Assembly (NCBI GenBank): GCA_903938935.1
Contig: CAJAFD010000189.1
Span: 1-7,173 of the forward strand
Reading direction: 5' to 3'
DNA length: 7,173 nt
DNA from: an uncultured Opitutia bacterium
GTDB taxonomy: Bacteria > Verrucomicrobiota > Verrucomicrobiia > Opitutales > Opitutaceae
In this document: piece by piece, positions 1-6,235 of the stretch
Layout of the letters: every line of letters begins with the position of its first letter
Numbering within the stretch: the stretch's first letter is position 1
Made by a program: the position numbers and the translations under genes
The notes under the pieces: model-generated
Seen by the model: the letters and a program-made list of their open reading frames with translations, nothing else
Database searches by the model: none
Told to the model about the DNA's origin: nothing

Positions 1-456
1 GAGGTCGCGAGTGGCTTGGCCGCGCTGCGTTATCATCCGTGTCTGGCGTTGTTGGCGACCTTGAGTGGGGCGAGTTTGGTGCCGACCGAGGGCTTGGCCT
101 TGTCGGATGGGCCGGTGCGCTGGATCGCGGATAATGTAAAAAAAGGAATTTCGCCGGGCGGGGCGGCGGCAGTGACGGTGCATCTGAGTCCGGCTTTTGC
201 GGCGGAGCATTACGCGAAGACGGAGTTGGAACTTTTCCCGATGATTGAGCCGGTGATCGCGGCGTGGTTGGGCGCGCCGGTGGTGAACGTGGCGTTGCAC
301 CGCTGGAAATTTAGCGAACCGATCACGGTGTTTCCGGAACCGTGTGTGTGGCTCGAGGAGTTGGGGCTCGGTTTTGCTGGTGATGCGTTTGGCGGGGCGC
401 GCGTCGAAGGCGCGGCGCTTTCGGGTTGGGCACTCGCCGATAAAATGGGGACTTAA
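1..456 (+). CDS. Renalase-like NAD(P)/FAD-dependent oxidoreductase, C-terminal part (5' end outside window)
   Basis: The reading frame is open from base 1 to a TAA at 454-456 and gives 151 residues. There is no convincing start inside the window (the first TTG, at 16, is mid-domain), so the gene begins upstream. The visible part matches the C-terminal half of bacterial renalase/amine-oxidase-like flavoproteins. It begins with 'RYHPCLALLATLSG', continues with 'RWIADNVKKGISPGG', then a 'VALHRWKFSEP' segment. It ends with the FAD-contacting 'GLGFAGDAFGGARVEGAALSG' region at about 361-426 (the G-D...E-G-A-x-x-S-G signature). Family members are usually about 320-350 residues, so roughly half is missing, including the N-terminal GxGxxG dinucleotide site. 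Characterised bacterial renalases oxidise inactive dihydro-NAD(P) isomers; assigning that reaction here is inference from similarity. The next flavoprotein gene starts 9 nt downstream, which suggests an operon. The family call is fairly safe; the substrate is not. Confidence 0.8.
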   Translation, partial: EVASGLAALRYHPCLALLATLSGASLVPTEGLALSDGPVRWIADNVKKGISPGGAAAVTVHLSPAFAAEHYAKTELELFPMIEPVIAAWLGAPVVNVALHRWKFSEPITVFPEPCVWLEELGLGFAGDAFGGARVEGAALSGWALADKMGT

Positions 457-465
457 TTTGGGCGC

Positions 466-1695
466 ATGAGTGACATCGTCATCATCGGTGCGGGACTTGC
501 GGGGCTGACGTGTGCGCGGCGCTTGCACGCTGCGGGGGTGAGTTGCGTGGTGCTCGAAGCCGACGATGCGGTTGGCGGTCGCGTGCGCACGGACATCGTC
601 GACGGATTTCAGTTGGACCGAGGCTTTCAGGTTTTTCTTACGGCGTATCCGACGGCGCGGGCGTGGCTCGATTACGAGCAGTTGCAGCTGCGGACTTTTG
701 CGGCGGGCTCGCGGGTACGTTGCGATGGGGCGATGCACGAAGTGAGTGATCCTTGGCGCGAGCCGGGAGCGTGGTGGGCGACGTTGCGCGCGCCCGTCGG
801 TTCGCTGGCGGATAAAATACGAATTGCGACGCTGCGGCGGGCGGCGCGGCGTGGCACCTTGGCGGAATTGTGGGCGCGGCCCGAGACGACGGCGTTGGCC
901 GCGCTGCGGGCGCACGGGTTTAGCGAACGGATGATCGAGCGATTTCTGCGGCCGTGGTTCGGCGGGATTTTTTTGGATCGGGAACTGGAGACTTCGAGCC
1001 GGATGTTGGAATTTGTTTTTCGGATGTTTGCGGAGGGGCGCGCGGCCTTGCCAGCGGCGGGCATGCAGGCGATCCCCGAGCAACTCGCGGCGGGATTGCC
1101 AACCGGTACCGTGAGGCTCGGGGCGCGGGTGGCGCGGGTGGAGCCAAGTGCTGTTTTTTTAGAAAGTGGTGAGCGCATCGCGGCGCGACACATCGTCGTT
1201 GCGACGGAAAACGCGGGGGCGGCGGCCTTGTTGCCGGAAGTCGCGGTGCCGCGGTGGCGGGCGACGACGACGATTTATTTTGCGGCGGCGAGAAGCCCGT
1301 TGGGCGCGCCGATGTTGGTGTTGAACGGCGAGGGGCGCGGTTATGTGAACAATCTCGTGGTCTTGAGTGATGTCGCGCCGAGTTATGCGCCGGCGGGGCA
1401 GGCGCTGGTGGCGGTGTCGGTGTTGGGCGAGCCTGCCATGGAGGAGCGGGCGTTGGTTGAACGCGTGCGCGAAGAGTTGTGCGTTTGGTTTGGCGCCGAG
1501 GTGGCGGATTGGCGTTGGCTGCGGAGTTATCGGTTGCCGCGGGCTTTGCCGGCGCGGATGTCGTTGGGGCCGATGAAACCGGTGGCGTTGCGTCCGGGCG
1601 TTTGGATCGCGGGTGATGGTCGGACGTCGGCCTCGATTCAAGGTGCGATGGAGAGCGGGGAAGCGGTGGCGACGGAGATTTTGCACGCAAAGTGA
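466..1695 (+). CDS. FAD-dependent oxidoreductase, amine oxidase / phytoene-desaturase type
   Basis: This complete 409-residue flavoprotein has an N-terminal Rossmann dinucleotide site, GAGLAG at residues 8-13. Glu31 is placed to bind the ADP ribose, and 'GGRVRT' follows at 37-42, the usual second FAD contact of the amine oxidase/protoporphyrinogen oxidase/phytoene desaturase superfamily. 'LDRGFQVF' (50-57) is typical of a subgroup annotated only as NAD(P)/FAD-dependent oxidoreductase. The C terminus carries 'AGDG' (382-385) and 'GAMESGEAVA' closing over the flavin. No signal peptide or transmembrane segment is evident, so it is probably cytoplasmic. The ATG at 466 lies 9 nt after the previous stop and leaves the Rossmann strand at the expected distance from the N terminus. 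No Shine-Dalgarno is seen. Codons are strongly G-ending (GCG, TTG, GTG, CGG). Substrate unknown: carotenoid, porphyrin, amine or quinone chemistry are all possible. It is probably co-transcribed with the upstream renalase-like gene. Confidence 0.88.
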   Translation: MSDIVIIGAGLAGLTCARRLHAAGVSCVVLEADDAVGGRVRTDIVDGFQLDRGFQVFLTAYPTARAWLDYEQLQLRTFAAGSRVRCDGAMHEVSDPWREPGAWWATLRAPVGSLADKIRIATLRRAARRGTLAELWARPETTALAALRAHGFSERMIERFLRPWFGGIFLDRELETSSRMLEFVFRMFAEGRAALPAAGMQAIPEQLAAGLPTGTVRLGARVARVEPSAVFLESGERIAARHIVVATENAGAAALLPEVAVPRWRATTTIYFAAARSPLGAPMLVLNGEGRGYVNNLVVLSDVAPSYAPAGQALVAVSVLGEPAMEERALVERVREELCVWFGAEVADWRWLRSYRLPRALPARMSLGPMKPVALRPGVWIAGDGRTSASIQGAMESGEAVATEILHAK

Positions 1696-1768
1696 GTGCA
1701 TGAGTTGAGTTGGGCTTTTTCGAAAAGAGTCTTTCCATCTGCTGGTTTGCGCGCTTTGTTGAAAGTGT

Positions 1769-2185
1769 ATGGATAAAACCTTCGTCATCTGTAAGCCCGA
1801 CTGCATGGATCAAAAGCATGTCGGAACTGTTGTGGAGCGCTTTGAGCGCGCTGGCTTCGAGATCATCGGGTGCAAAATGACCCGCTTGGATCCGACGGTG
1901 TTGCGCGAGCACTACGCTCATGTGGCTTCCAAGCCTTTTTACCCGGAGATCGAGGCTTTCATGAGCTCGCGTCCCGTGATCATGCTCGCGCTGAAAGGCC
2001 CGGGTATCGTCGCCAAGGTGCGCGATCTCCTCGGGCCGACCGATTCCCGTAAAGCCGCCAAGGGCACCATCCGCGGTGACTTCGGTACCGAGATGATGAA
2101 GAACGTCTGCCACGCTTCCGACACGGATGAAAATGCCGCGATCGAGTTGGCCCGTTTTTTTAAGGCCTCTGAGCTTTTCGCTTAA
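1769..2185 (+). CDS. ndk: Nucleoside-diphosphate kinase
   Basis: NDK moves the gamma phosphate from ATP to NDPs and dNDPs through a phosphohistidine, balancing the NTP pools in the cytoplasm. The 138-residue length is normal for bacterial NDKs. 'TFVICKPDCM' near the N terminus supplies the nucleotide-phosphate lysine (Lys9). 'RPVIMLALKGPGIVAKVRDLLGPTD' spans about 68-92. 'GTIRGDFG' (99-106) is the binding loop, and 'NVCHASD' (112-118) contains the catalytic His115. The usual 'GPTDPxxAxPGTIR' appears here as 'GPTDSRKAAKGTIR', a mild variant. The ATG at 1769 is the natural N terminus; upstream is only 'GAAAG' and no strong Shine-Dalgarno. The 73 nt between it and the preceding gene contain no clear terminator or consensus promoter, so transcription could be independent or read-through. 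Unlike the G-ending flavoprotein genes before it, ndk prefers C-ending codons, as expected for a highly expressed gene. It ends 28 nt before a strong terminator. Confidence 0.97.
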   Translation: MDKTFVICKPDCMDQKHVGTVVERFERAGFEIIGCKMTRLDPTVLREHYAHVASKPFYPEIEAFMSSRPVIMLALKGPGIVAKVRDLLGPTDSRKAAKGTIRGDFGTEMMKNVCHASDTDENAAIELARFFKASELFA

Positions 2186-2213
2186 AGCGAATTGAGTCCG
2201 AGTTCGAATTAAC

Positions 2214-2247
2214 AAAAACCCCGGCCTGTTTTGGGCCGGGGTTTTTT
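2214..2247. terminator. Bidirectional intrinsic terminator between convergent ndk and rimO
   Basis: A perfect 13-bp stem (2214-2226 with 2234-2246, core CCCCGGCC/GGCCGGGG) closes a 7-nt loop. It is flanked by A5 on the left and T6 on the right, so transcripts in both directions end in a GC-rich hairpin followed by U residues. It lies 28 nt past the ndk stop and 48 nt past the rimO stop, so one element can serve both convergent genes. Confidence 0.92.
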
Positions 2248-2294
2248 GTGGAGACGTGGAGCGCGCGGAGAACGCGCTCGTCTTCGCGATATTT

Positions 2295-3710
2295 TTATTG
2301 GGCCTGTTTCGCGACCTTGAACTCCGCCGGGCGTTGGCCGCGGGGGAGGGCGAGCAAATCGTAGTCTTGGAAGCCCGAGATTTTCACGGTGGCGAATTCG
2401 CCGACGGGGAGATCCTTGGTCACGTAGACGCGACCGTCGATGTCGGGTGCATCGGCGTCGCCGCGAGCGATGCCCGGTTCTTCCACGAGCACACGCAAGG
2501 TCTGGCCGACATGGCTCTGGCTGACGCCCGCGGCGATTTCTTGCTGGAGCTTCATCAGCCGGTGCCAGCGTGCTTCCTTGGTCTTGGCGGGAATCTGGTT
2601 TTCCATCTTCGCGCCGCGCGTGCCTTCTTCTTGAGAGTAACGGAACACGCCCAGGCGCTCGAATTTCGTTTCGCGGATGAAGGTTTCGAGTTCGGCGACG
2701 TCGTCCTCGGTTTCTCCGGGGAAGCCGACGATAAACGTGGTGCGTACGGCGATGCCGGGAATGCCCGCGCGGATGCGTTTGATGAGATCGCGGATGTAGT
2801 CACCGCTGGTCTCGCGCTGCATGGCACCGAGCATGTTGTCGCTGATGTGTTGGAGCGGGATGTCGATGTAGCGGGCGACCTTTGGGCACTCGGCGATGGT
2901 GCGGATGAGCTCGTCGCTCCAATGCGCGGGGTGCGTGTAAAGCAGGCGAATCCAGAAATCACCTTCGATGGCGTTGAGTTCGCGCAAGAGCGTCGTGAGT
3001 GCGGTGCCGCGCGTCGAATCGACGGGTGTGCGCGGATTGGGGCGCTGTTCCCAAGTGTCCATGCCGAAGAAGGTGGTGTCTTGGGAAATGAGATTGAGCT
3101 CTTTCACGCCTTCTTTGACGAGCTGGCGGGCCTCGGCGACGACGCTTTCGACGGTGCGACTGCGGTGGCGGCCGCGGATCTGCGGGATGATGCAGAACGT
3201 GCACGGATGGTTGCAGCCCTCGGCGATTTTCACGTACGCGGTGTGCTTAGGCGTGAGGCGGAAACGCGGGGTGTTGAAATCGGGAATGTAGGTCGAGCGC
3301 GCGGTGACGAAGTTTTCCGGGACTTGGCCGGCGGCGCGGTCTTTGGCGTAAAGACCTTCGATAATGGGAGCGACTTTGGTCACTTGGTCGAGGCCGATGA
3401 ACGCATCGACTTCGTCGTTGAGCGACGAGGAAAGGTCTTTGGAGAAACGCTGCGACATGCAGCCGGCGACGATGAGTTTTTGCTCCTTGCGGCGTTTTTT
3501 CATGCCGCGGTTCTGATGCACCTCAAGGATGTGGCCGATGGATTCTTCCTTGGAGGAGTCGATGAAGGAGCAGGTGTTGACGATGACCACATCGGCCAGC
3601 TCGGCTTCGGGGATGACGCTCATGCCGGCCTGATGGAGGTGGCCGATCATGATTTCGCTATCGACGAGATTTTTTGCGCAACCGAGGGAGATGAGGCTGA
3701 CCTTGATCAT
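2295..3710 (-). CDS. rimO: Ribosomal protein S12 methylthiotransferase RimO
   Basis: RimO is a radical-SAM enzyme that adds a methylthio group to the beta carbon of a conserved aspartate of ribosomal protein S12. The 471-residue product has the full domain order. The N-terminal MTTase domain has three cluster-binding cysteines: Cys11 in 'SLGCAKNLVDSE', Cys47 in 'NTCSF' and Cys84 in 'VAGCMSQR'. The radical-SAM domain has the CxxxCxxC motif in 'EGCNHPCTFC' (Cys166, Cys170, Cys173). The C-terminal TRAM domain covers about 400-465. 'SLGCAKNxVDSE' is diagnostic of RimO rather than MiaB. The length is slightly above the E. coli enzyme. The ATG at 3710 gives exactly the family N terminus. No Shine-Dalgarno precedes it, and a minus-strand terminator sits only about 36 nt upstream. 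Codons on this strand are C-ending. It converges with ndk. Confidence 0.97.
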   Translation of the reverse strand: MIKVSLISLGCAKNLVDSEIMIGHLHQAGMSVIPEAELADVVIVNTCSFIDSSKEESIGHILEVHQNRGMKKRRKEQKLIVAGCMSQRFSKDLSSSLNDEVDAFIGLDQVTKVAPIIEGLYAKDRAAGQVPENFVTARSTYIPDFNTPRFRLTPKHTAYVKIAEGCNHPCTFCIIPQIRGRHRSRTVESVVAEARQLVKEGVKELNLISQDTTFFGMDTWEQRPNPRTPVDSTRGTALTTLLRELNAIEGDFWIRLLYTHPAHWSDELIRTIAECPKVARYIDIPLQHISDNMLGAMQRETSGDYIRDLIKRIRAGIPGIAVRTTFIVGFPGETEDDVAELETFIRETKFERLGVFRYSQEEGTRGAKMENQIPAKTKEARWHRLMKLQQEIAAGVSQSHVGQTLRVLVEEPGIARGDADAPDIDGRVYVTKDLPVGEFATVKISGFQDYDLLALPRGQRPAEFKVAKQAQ

Positions 3711-3745
3711 GACTTAAGAGTAAGGGCGGACGTCTGGGCCGGGTG

Positions 3746-3775
3746 AATAAAAAACCGCGGCATGGGCCGCGGTTT
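3746..3775 (-). terminator. Intrinsic terminator downstream of the small basic protein gene
   Basis: A perfect 10-bp stem (3752-3761 with 3766-3775, core CCGCGGC/GCCGCGG) closes a 4-nt loop. Read on the minus strand, it runs into six T residues (plus-strand A at 3749-3754), three of them inside the stem. The plus-strand side has no U-run, so it acts leftward. It lies 25 nt past the small-gene stop and about 36 nt before the rimO start, which separates the two minus-strand genes or attenuates read-through. Confidence 0.87.
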
Positions 3776-3800
3776 AAATGAAAAAGCCTGGGGAAGTGCG

Positions 3801-3896
3801 TTACTTCTTAGCTGGGGTCTTGGTGCGGGCCTTCTTGCGTTTGAGATAGGCGGCGCGGCGTTTACGTTTGATGTACTTGTTGAGTTGTTGGCCCAT
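3801..3896 (-). CDS. 31-residue extremely basic protein, ribosomal-protein-like
   Basis: A short frame starts with ATG at 3894-3896 and stops with TAA at 3801-3803, encoding 31 residues. It begins MGQQLNKYIKRKRR and ends KTPAKK. Nine lysines and five arginines make 14 of 31 residues basic, with no acidic residues and no cysteine. This is the character of very small ribosomal proteins such as bTHX or the AURKAIP1/COX24-type bS22. The 'YIKRKRRAAYLKRKKAR' core resembles such proteins in composition, but I cannot confirm homology by eye. Support for a real gene: a strong intrinsic terminator 25 nt downstream on the same strand; highly biased, C/G-ending codons (AAG, CGC, GCC, CTC, ATC) as in expressed genes; and a possible promoter close upstream. 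rimO, which modifies ribosomal protein S12, is the next gene downstream, consistent with a ribosome role (inference). No Shine-Dalgarno is seen. Confidence 0.75.
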   Translation of the reverse strand: MGQQLNKYIKRKRRAAYLKRKKARTKTPAKK

Positions 3897-3918
3897 GATT
3901 GGTGTGCGTTAAAAAGTG

Positions 3919-3949
3919 ATGATGTTTCACGGCGTTGAGGGTGAGTCAA
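3919..3949 (-). promoter_or_regulatory. Possible sigma-70-type promoter for the small basic protein gene
   Basis: On the minus strand a TTGACT box (3944-3949, five of six matches to the -35 consensus) is followed after 19 nt by CATCAT (3919-3924, four of six to the -10 consensus). This would start transcription about 15 nt before the ATG at 3896. The spacing is longer than ideal and the -10 is weak, so this is tentative. No terminator is evident between the upstream protease gene and here, so read-through is an alternative. Confidence 0.25.
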
Positions 3950-3984
3950 GCGCCGCGGTGAGATGCGTTAACCGCCCCAGATTT

Positions 3985-6231
3985 TTATGGGACTTCGTAA
4001 ACTTCGAGTAGCGCTAGGCCTGTGCTGCCGTTTACGCCCGAAAGCTGCGCGGTATAGCTTCCGGGTGCCAGAGTAATCAATAGTATGGCGTCGTTACTGT
4101 TGGTGTCTGTGATCGTGAACGCGCCTACGCTATTGCCGACGGAGTTGAGCTGGGGGAGGCCTTCCCAGTTGTCGTTGCGGGCGATTACGACTGAGCCAGA
4201 GAAGAGCTCGATTTTGGGGTTAGCCATGACCCCCGGCACGCCGAGAGGGGCGAGGCCTGGACCGATGGCGCGGATTAGCATGGTTTTGGCGGTGCTGCCG
4301 CCGATGACAAATCCCGTGGTGAGGATGGCATCTGCATTCAGTTGTTTGAGCACGGCTAGGTTGATGAGTCTCGGGGTGGAGCCGACAAAGTTGCCGCTTG
4401 AGGTGGCATCGTAAATTTCTGCAATCACGCTGCCGGTGCCTCCGTTGGTGTCGCCTACGCGAATGGTGTAGCCGCCAAGTGCGGTGTCTGATTTGTAGAC
4501 TGCGGCGTCTTTACTTGCGGGTTCGCTATAGTCGAAGGCTCCAACTGAGGTGAACGCTTTTTTTAGGCTATCAGCTCCAGCCCAGTTGTCGTTACTCGAA
4601 ATGACGGTGCTGCCGGATAGTAACTCGAGGCGTGGATCGGGTAGCACATCGGTGAGGCCAAAACGACGTAGCGCCGGACCGGCCGCGCGAATGAGGAGAG
4701 GTTTGGTGCCGAAGGTGTTTTCTCCGCCAATAGTTACCCCAAGAGTAAAATAGCTTTCGGCTGCACTCAGATTAGTTAGAATGGATAGGTTGATGAGTCG
4801 GCCGAAATCGTTGGTCGAAGAAATCGTGAGGATGGCGGGATTGCTAGTTGAGCTACCGATTGAATTCGTGGCCACACAGGTATAGGTTCCGGCTTGTGCG
4901 GCAGAAGCTTTCGTGAGGACAAGTGGGTTCTGGGTCGCGCCGGAAATGGGTGTGCCGTTGCGGTGCCAGCTAAGAGTAGGCGCAGGAGTGCCGCTAACTG
5001 TAGCGTTAAAAATTACCGTACTGCCTGAGGAAATAGTTTGGGCTGCTGGGGAGGAGATGAATTTGGGGGCCGCCGTTGTGCCGTTGATCGTGAGTAGGGC
5101 TTCTTTGCTGGTGACGCTGCCGCCATTATTGCTGACAACGACTGCGTAGCGACCGGCGTCTGCTGGTTGCACATCTGCGATGGTTAAGGTGTCACTGGCA
5201 GTGGAGTTGCCGTAATTTACCCCGTCTTTTTTCCACTGGTAAGCGCGTGGAGTGCTGCCCTTAGCGCCAACCGTGAATACGACATTCCGCCCCGGTAAAC
5301 TTGTCACGGAAATCGGATCGGATGAGATAGTAGGGGCTACGTAGGTGTCGGTTACGGTGAGCACCATCGAACTAGTGACCGAGCCTCGGCTATTGGTGAC
5401 GGTCACGCTCCAGTTTCCGGCGCTGGCTGCGGAGATGTTGGAGAGAATGAAACTGGCGGTGCTGACTCCTTGGACGACGTTGTTGCGCCGCCATTGATAG
5501 GAAAACGGTGCGCTACCGCTTACGCTCACACTAAACTCTACACTGTCACCCTTGAGCGGGCTCTGATCATAAAGGGGTATGAGTAAAGATGGAGCGACGG
5601 TGCCAGCGTTGGCCGCATAAAGAAACGCCGCGCCAGTTTTGTCATCGTCGGTGAGGGTGTCGATATCACCTGCGGTGCTGTTCATGACTGCGGAGACGAA
5701 TTGGCCAGCTTGGTCAGGATGACTCAGGCCGATGACATGGCCAAATTCATGGAGAGCTACGCGCGAGAATTCGGCGTTGACGCCGCTGGTGCCACGAAGC
5801 GGACCAGAATACGAATCCCATTTATATTTAGTGTTAAACGTAACGTCGGCTTCGATGATGCGGGTGCCGATACGAAAGGAACTGGTGACGGCTAGGGTGC
5901 TATCACCATAAGCTCGGCCAAAATTATCGGCCGAAAAAATCACTTCGTTGGCGGCATTGCCGCTCGCAGGGGTGGTGGTCGTATCGGTCGTCCAATAAAA
6001 CGTGCTGCGCACGAGGTGTTGGTTCCACTGAGCGAGCATTTTGGCGGCGGCGGCATTCCACGATGCTTGGCCATCGCTCAAAGGGGCATTTGGGGCCAAC
6101 TGGAGGTTCATCACGATGGCTCCATCCGGCCAGACGGCGCTGCCGGTGGTGGTGGTGAAGGCGTATAGGCAAGGGGTGGCGAGTAGACCACCAAGCGCCA
6201 AACCCGGGAGGAGGCGAAGTAGCTTGTGCAC
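3985..6231 (-). CDS. Secreted matrixin-like zinc metalloprotease with three Ig-like domains and a duplicated C-terminal domain
   Basis: I place the start at the GTG at 6231 (748 residues). It gives a short N terminus with His-Lys and Arg before a hydrophobic stretch (8-20), with a likely signal-peptidase cut after Ala24. A second in-frame GTG at 6276 would add 15 residues and overlap the upstream gene by 41 nt. The catalytic domain spans about 25-206. It has zinc motif HEFGHVIGLSH (161-171: His161, Glu162, His165, His171), a Met-turn around Met183, and the closing 'LTDDDKTGAAFLYA' typical of matrixins (metzincin family M10). Three Ig-like domains follow at about 211-295, 299-384 and 388-472, each ending in an 'AG.(W/Y)...TNS.GS'-type strand. 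Two related domains (478-609 and 621-746) then run to the end. No propeptide cysteine switch is visible. It probably degrades extracellular or surface protein; the substrate is unknown. It lies 4 nt downstream of the small exported protein gene, suggesting coupled translation. No terminator is clear after it. Confidence 0.88.
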   Translation of the reverse strand: MHKLLRLLPGLALGGLLATPCLYAFTTTTGSAVWPDGAIVMNLQLAPNAPLSDGQASWNAAAAKMLAQWNQHLVRSTFYWTTDTTTTPASGNAANEVIFSADNFGRAYGDSTLAVTSSFRIGTRIIEADVTFNTKYKWDSYSGPLRGTSGVNAEFSRVALHEFGHVIGLSHPDQAGQFVSAVMNSTAGDIDTLTDDDKTGAAFLYAANAGTVAPSLLIPLYDQSPLKGDSVEFSVSVSGSAPFSYQWRRNNVVQGVSTASFILSNISAASAGNWSVTVTNSRGSVTSSMVLTVTDTYVAPTISSDPISVTSLPGRNVVFTVGAKGSTPRAYQWKKDGVNYGNSTASDTLTIADVQPADAGRYAVVVSNNGGSVTSKEALLTINGTTAAPKFISSPAAQTISSGSTVIFNATVSGTPAPTLSWHRNGTPISGATQNPLVLTKASAAQAGTYTCVATNSIGSSTSNPAILTISSTNDFGRLINLSILTNLSAAESYFTLGVTIGGENTFGTKPLLIRAAGPALRRFGLTDVLPDPRLELLSGSTVISSNDNWAGADSLKKAFTSVGAFDYSEPASKDAAVYKSDTALGGYTIRVGDTNGGTGSVIAEIYDATSSGNFVGSTPRLINLAVLKQLNADAILTTGFVIGGSTAKTMLIRAIGPGLAPLGVPGVMANPKIELFSGSVVIARNDNWEGLPQLNSVGNSVGAFTITDTNSNDAILLITLAPGSYTAQLSGVNGSTGLALLEVYEVP
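3994..4800 (-). repeat. Two tandem copies of a ~130-residue C-terminal domain within the protease
   Basis: Copy 1 (4405-4800, residues 478-609) and copy 2 (3994-4371, residues 621-746) share the same order of motifs. Each opens with RLINL(S/A).L..L, then G..IGG, then LLIRAAGPALRRFGL / MLIRAIGPGLAPLGV. These are followed by P(R/K)(L/I)EL(L/F)SGS.VI..NDNW.G, then SVGAF, and finally Y...(V/L)..(T/V)NG.TG....E(I/V)Y. The start-to-start period is 143 residues. I associate this domain with the C termini of large secreted Verrucomicrobiota proteins; its function is not known to me. The position after the Ig stalk suggests a surface-attachment, sorting or ligand-binding role. Confidence 0.85.
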
Positions 6232-6235
6232 AGGA

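Noticed and set aside
920..2215. A 431-codon open frame on the minus strand, opposite the FAD oxidoreductase and ndk
   Set aside because: It spans two well-identified plus-strand genes and the terminator. Its product is a low-complexity Pro/Arg/Ser/Thr-rich string typical of an antisense shadow in GC-rich DNA.
2256..3746. A 496-codon open frame on the plus strand, antisense to rimO
   Set aside because: It lies opposite a complete RimO with every catalytic cysteine. The frame is open because of the GC-rich, C-ending codons of rimO, and its translation (runs of Ala, Asp, Gly, Phe) resembles no family.
3707..3949. An 80-codon minus-strand frame overlapping the small basic gene
   Set aside because: It runs through the perfect terminator hairpin and into the rimO start in a different frame, and its sequence has no coherent character. 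The 31-codon frame explains the region better.
3950..3984. Possible terminator after the protease gene
   Set aside because: Only a 5-bp GCGGT/ACCGC pairing with an 11-nt loop and no U-run is present, which is too weak to call.
6160..6231. Cys21 of the protease as a lipoprotein lipobox
   Set aside because: The residues before it are Ala-Thr-Pro, and proline at -1 does not fit the L-(A/S)-(G/A)-C lipobox. A signal peptidase I cut after Ala24 is more likely.
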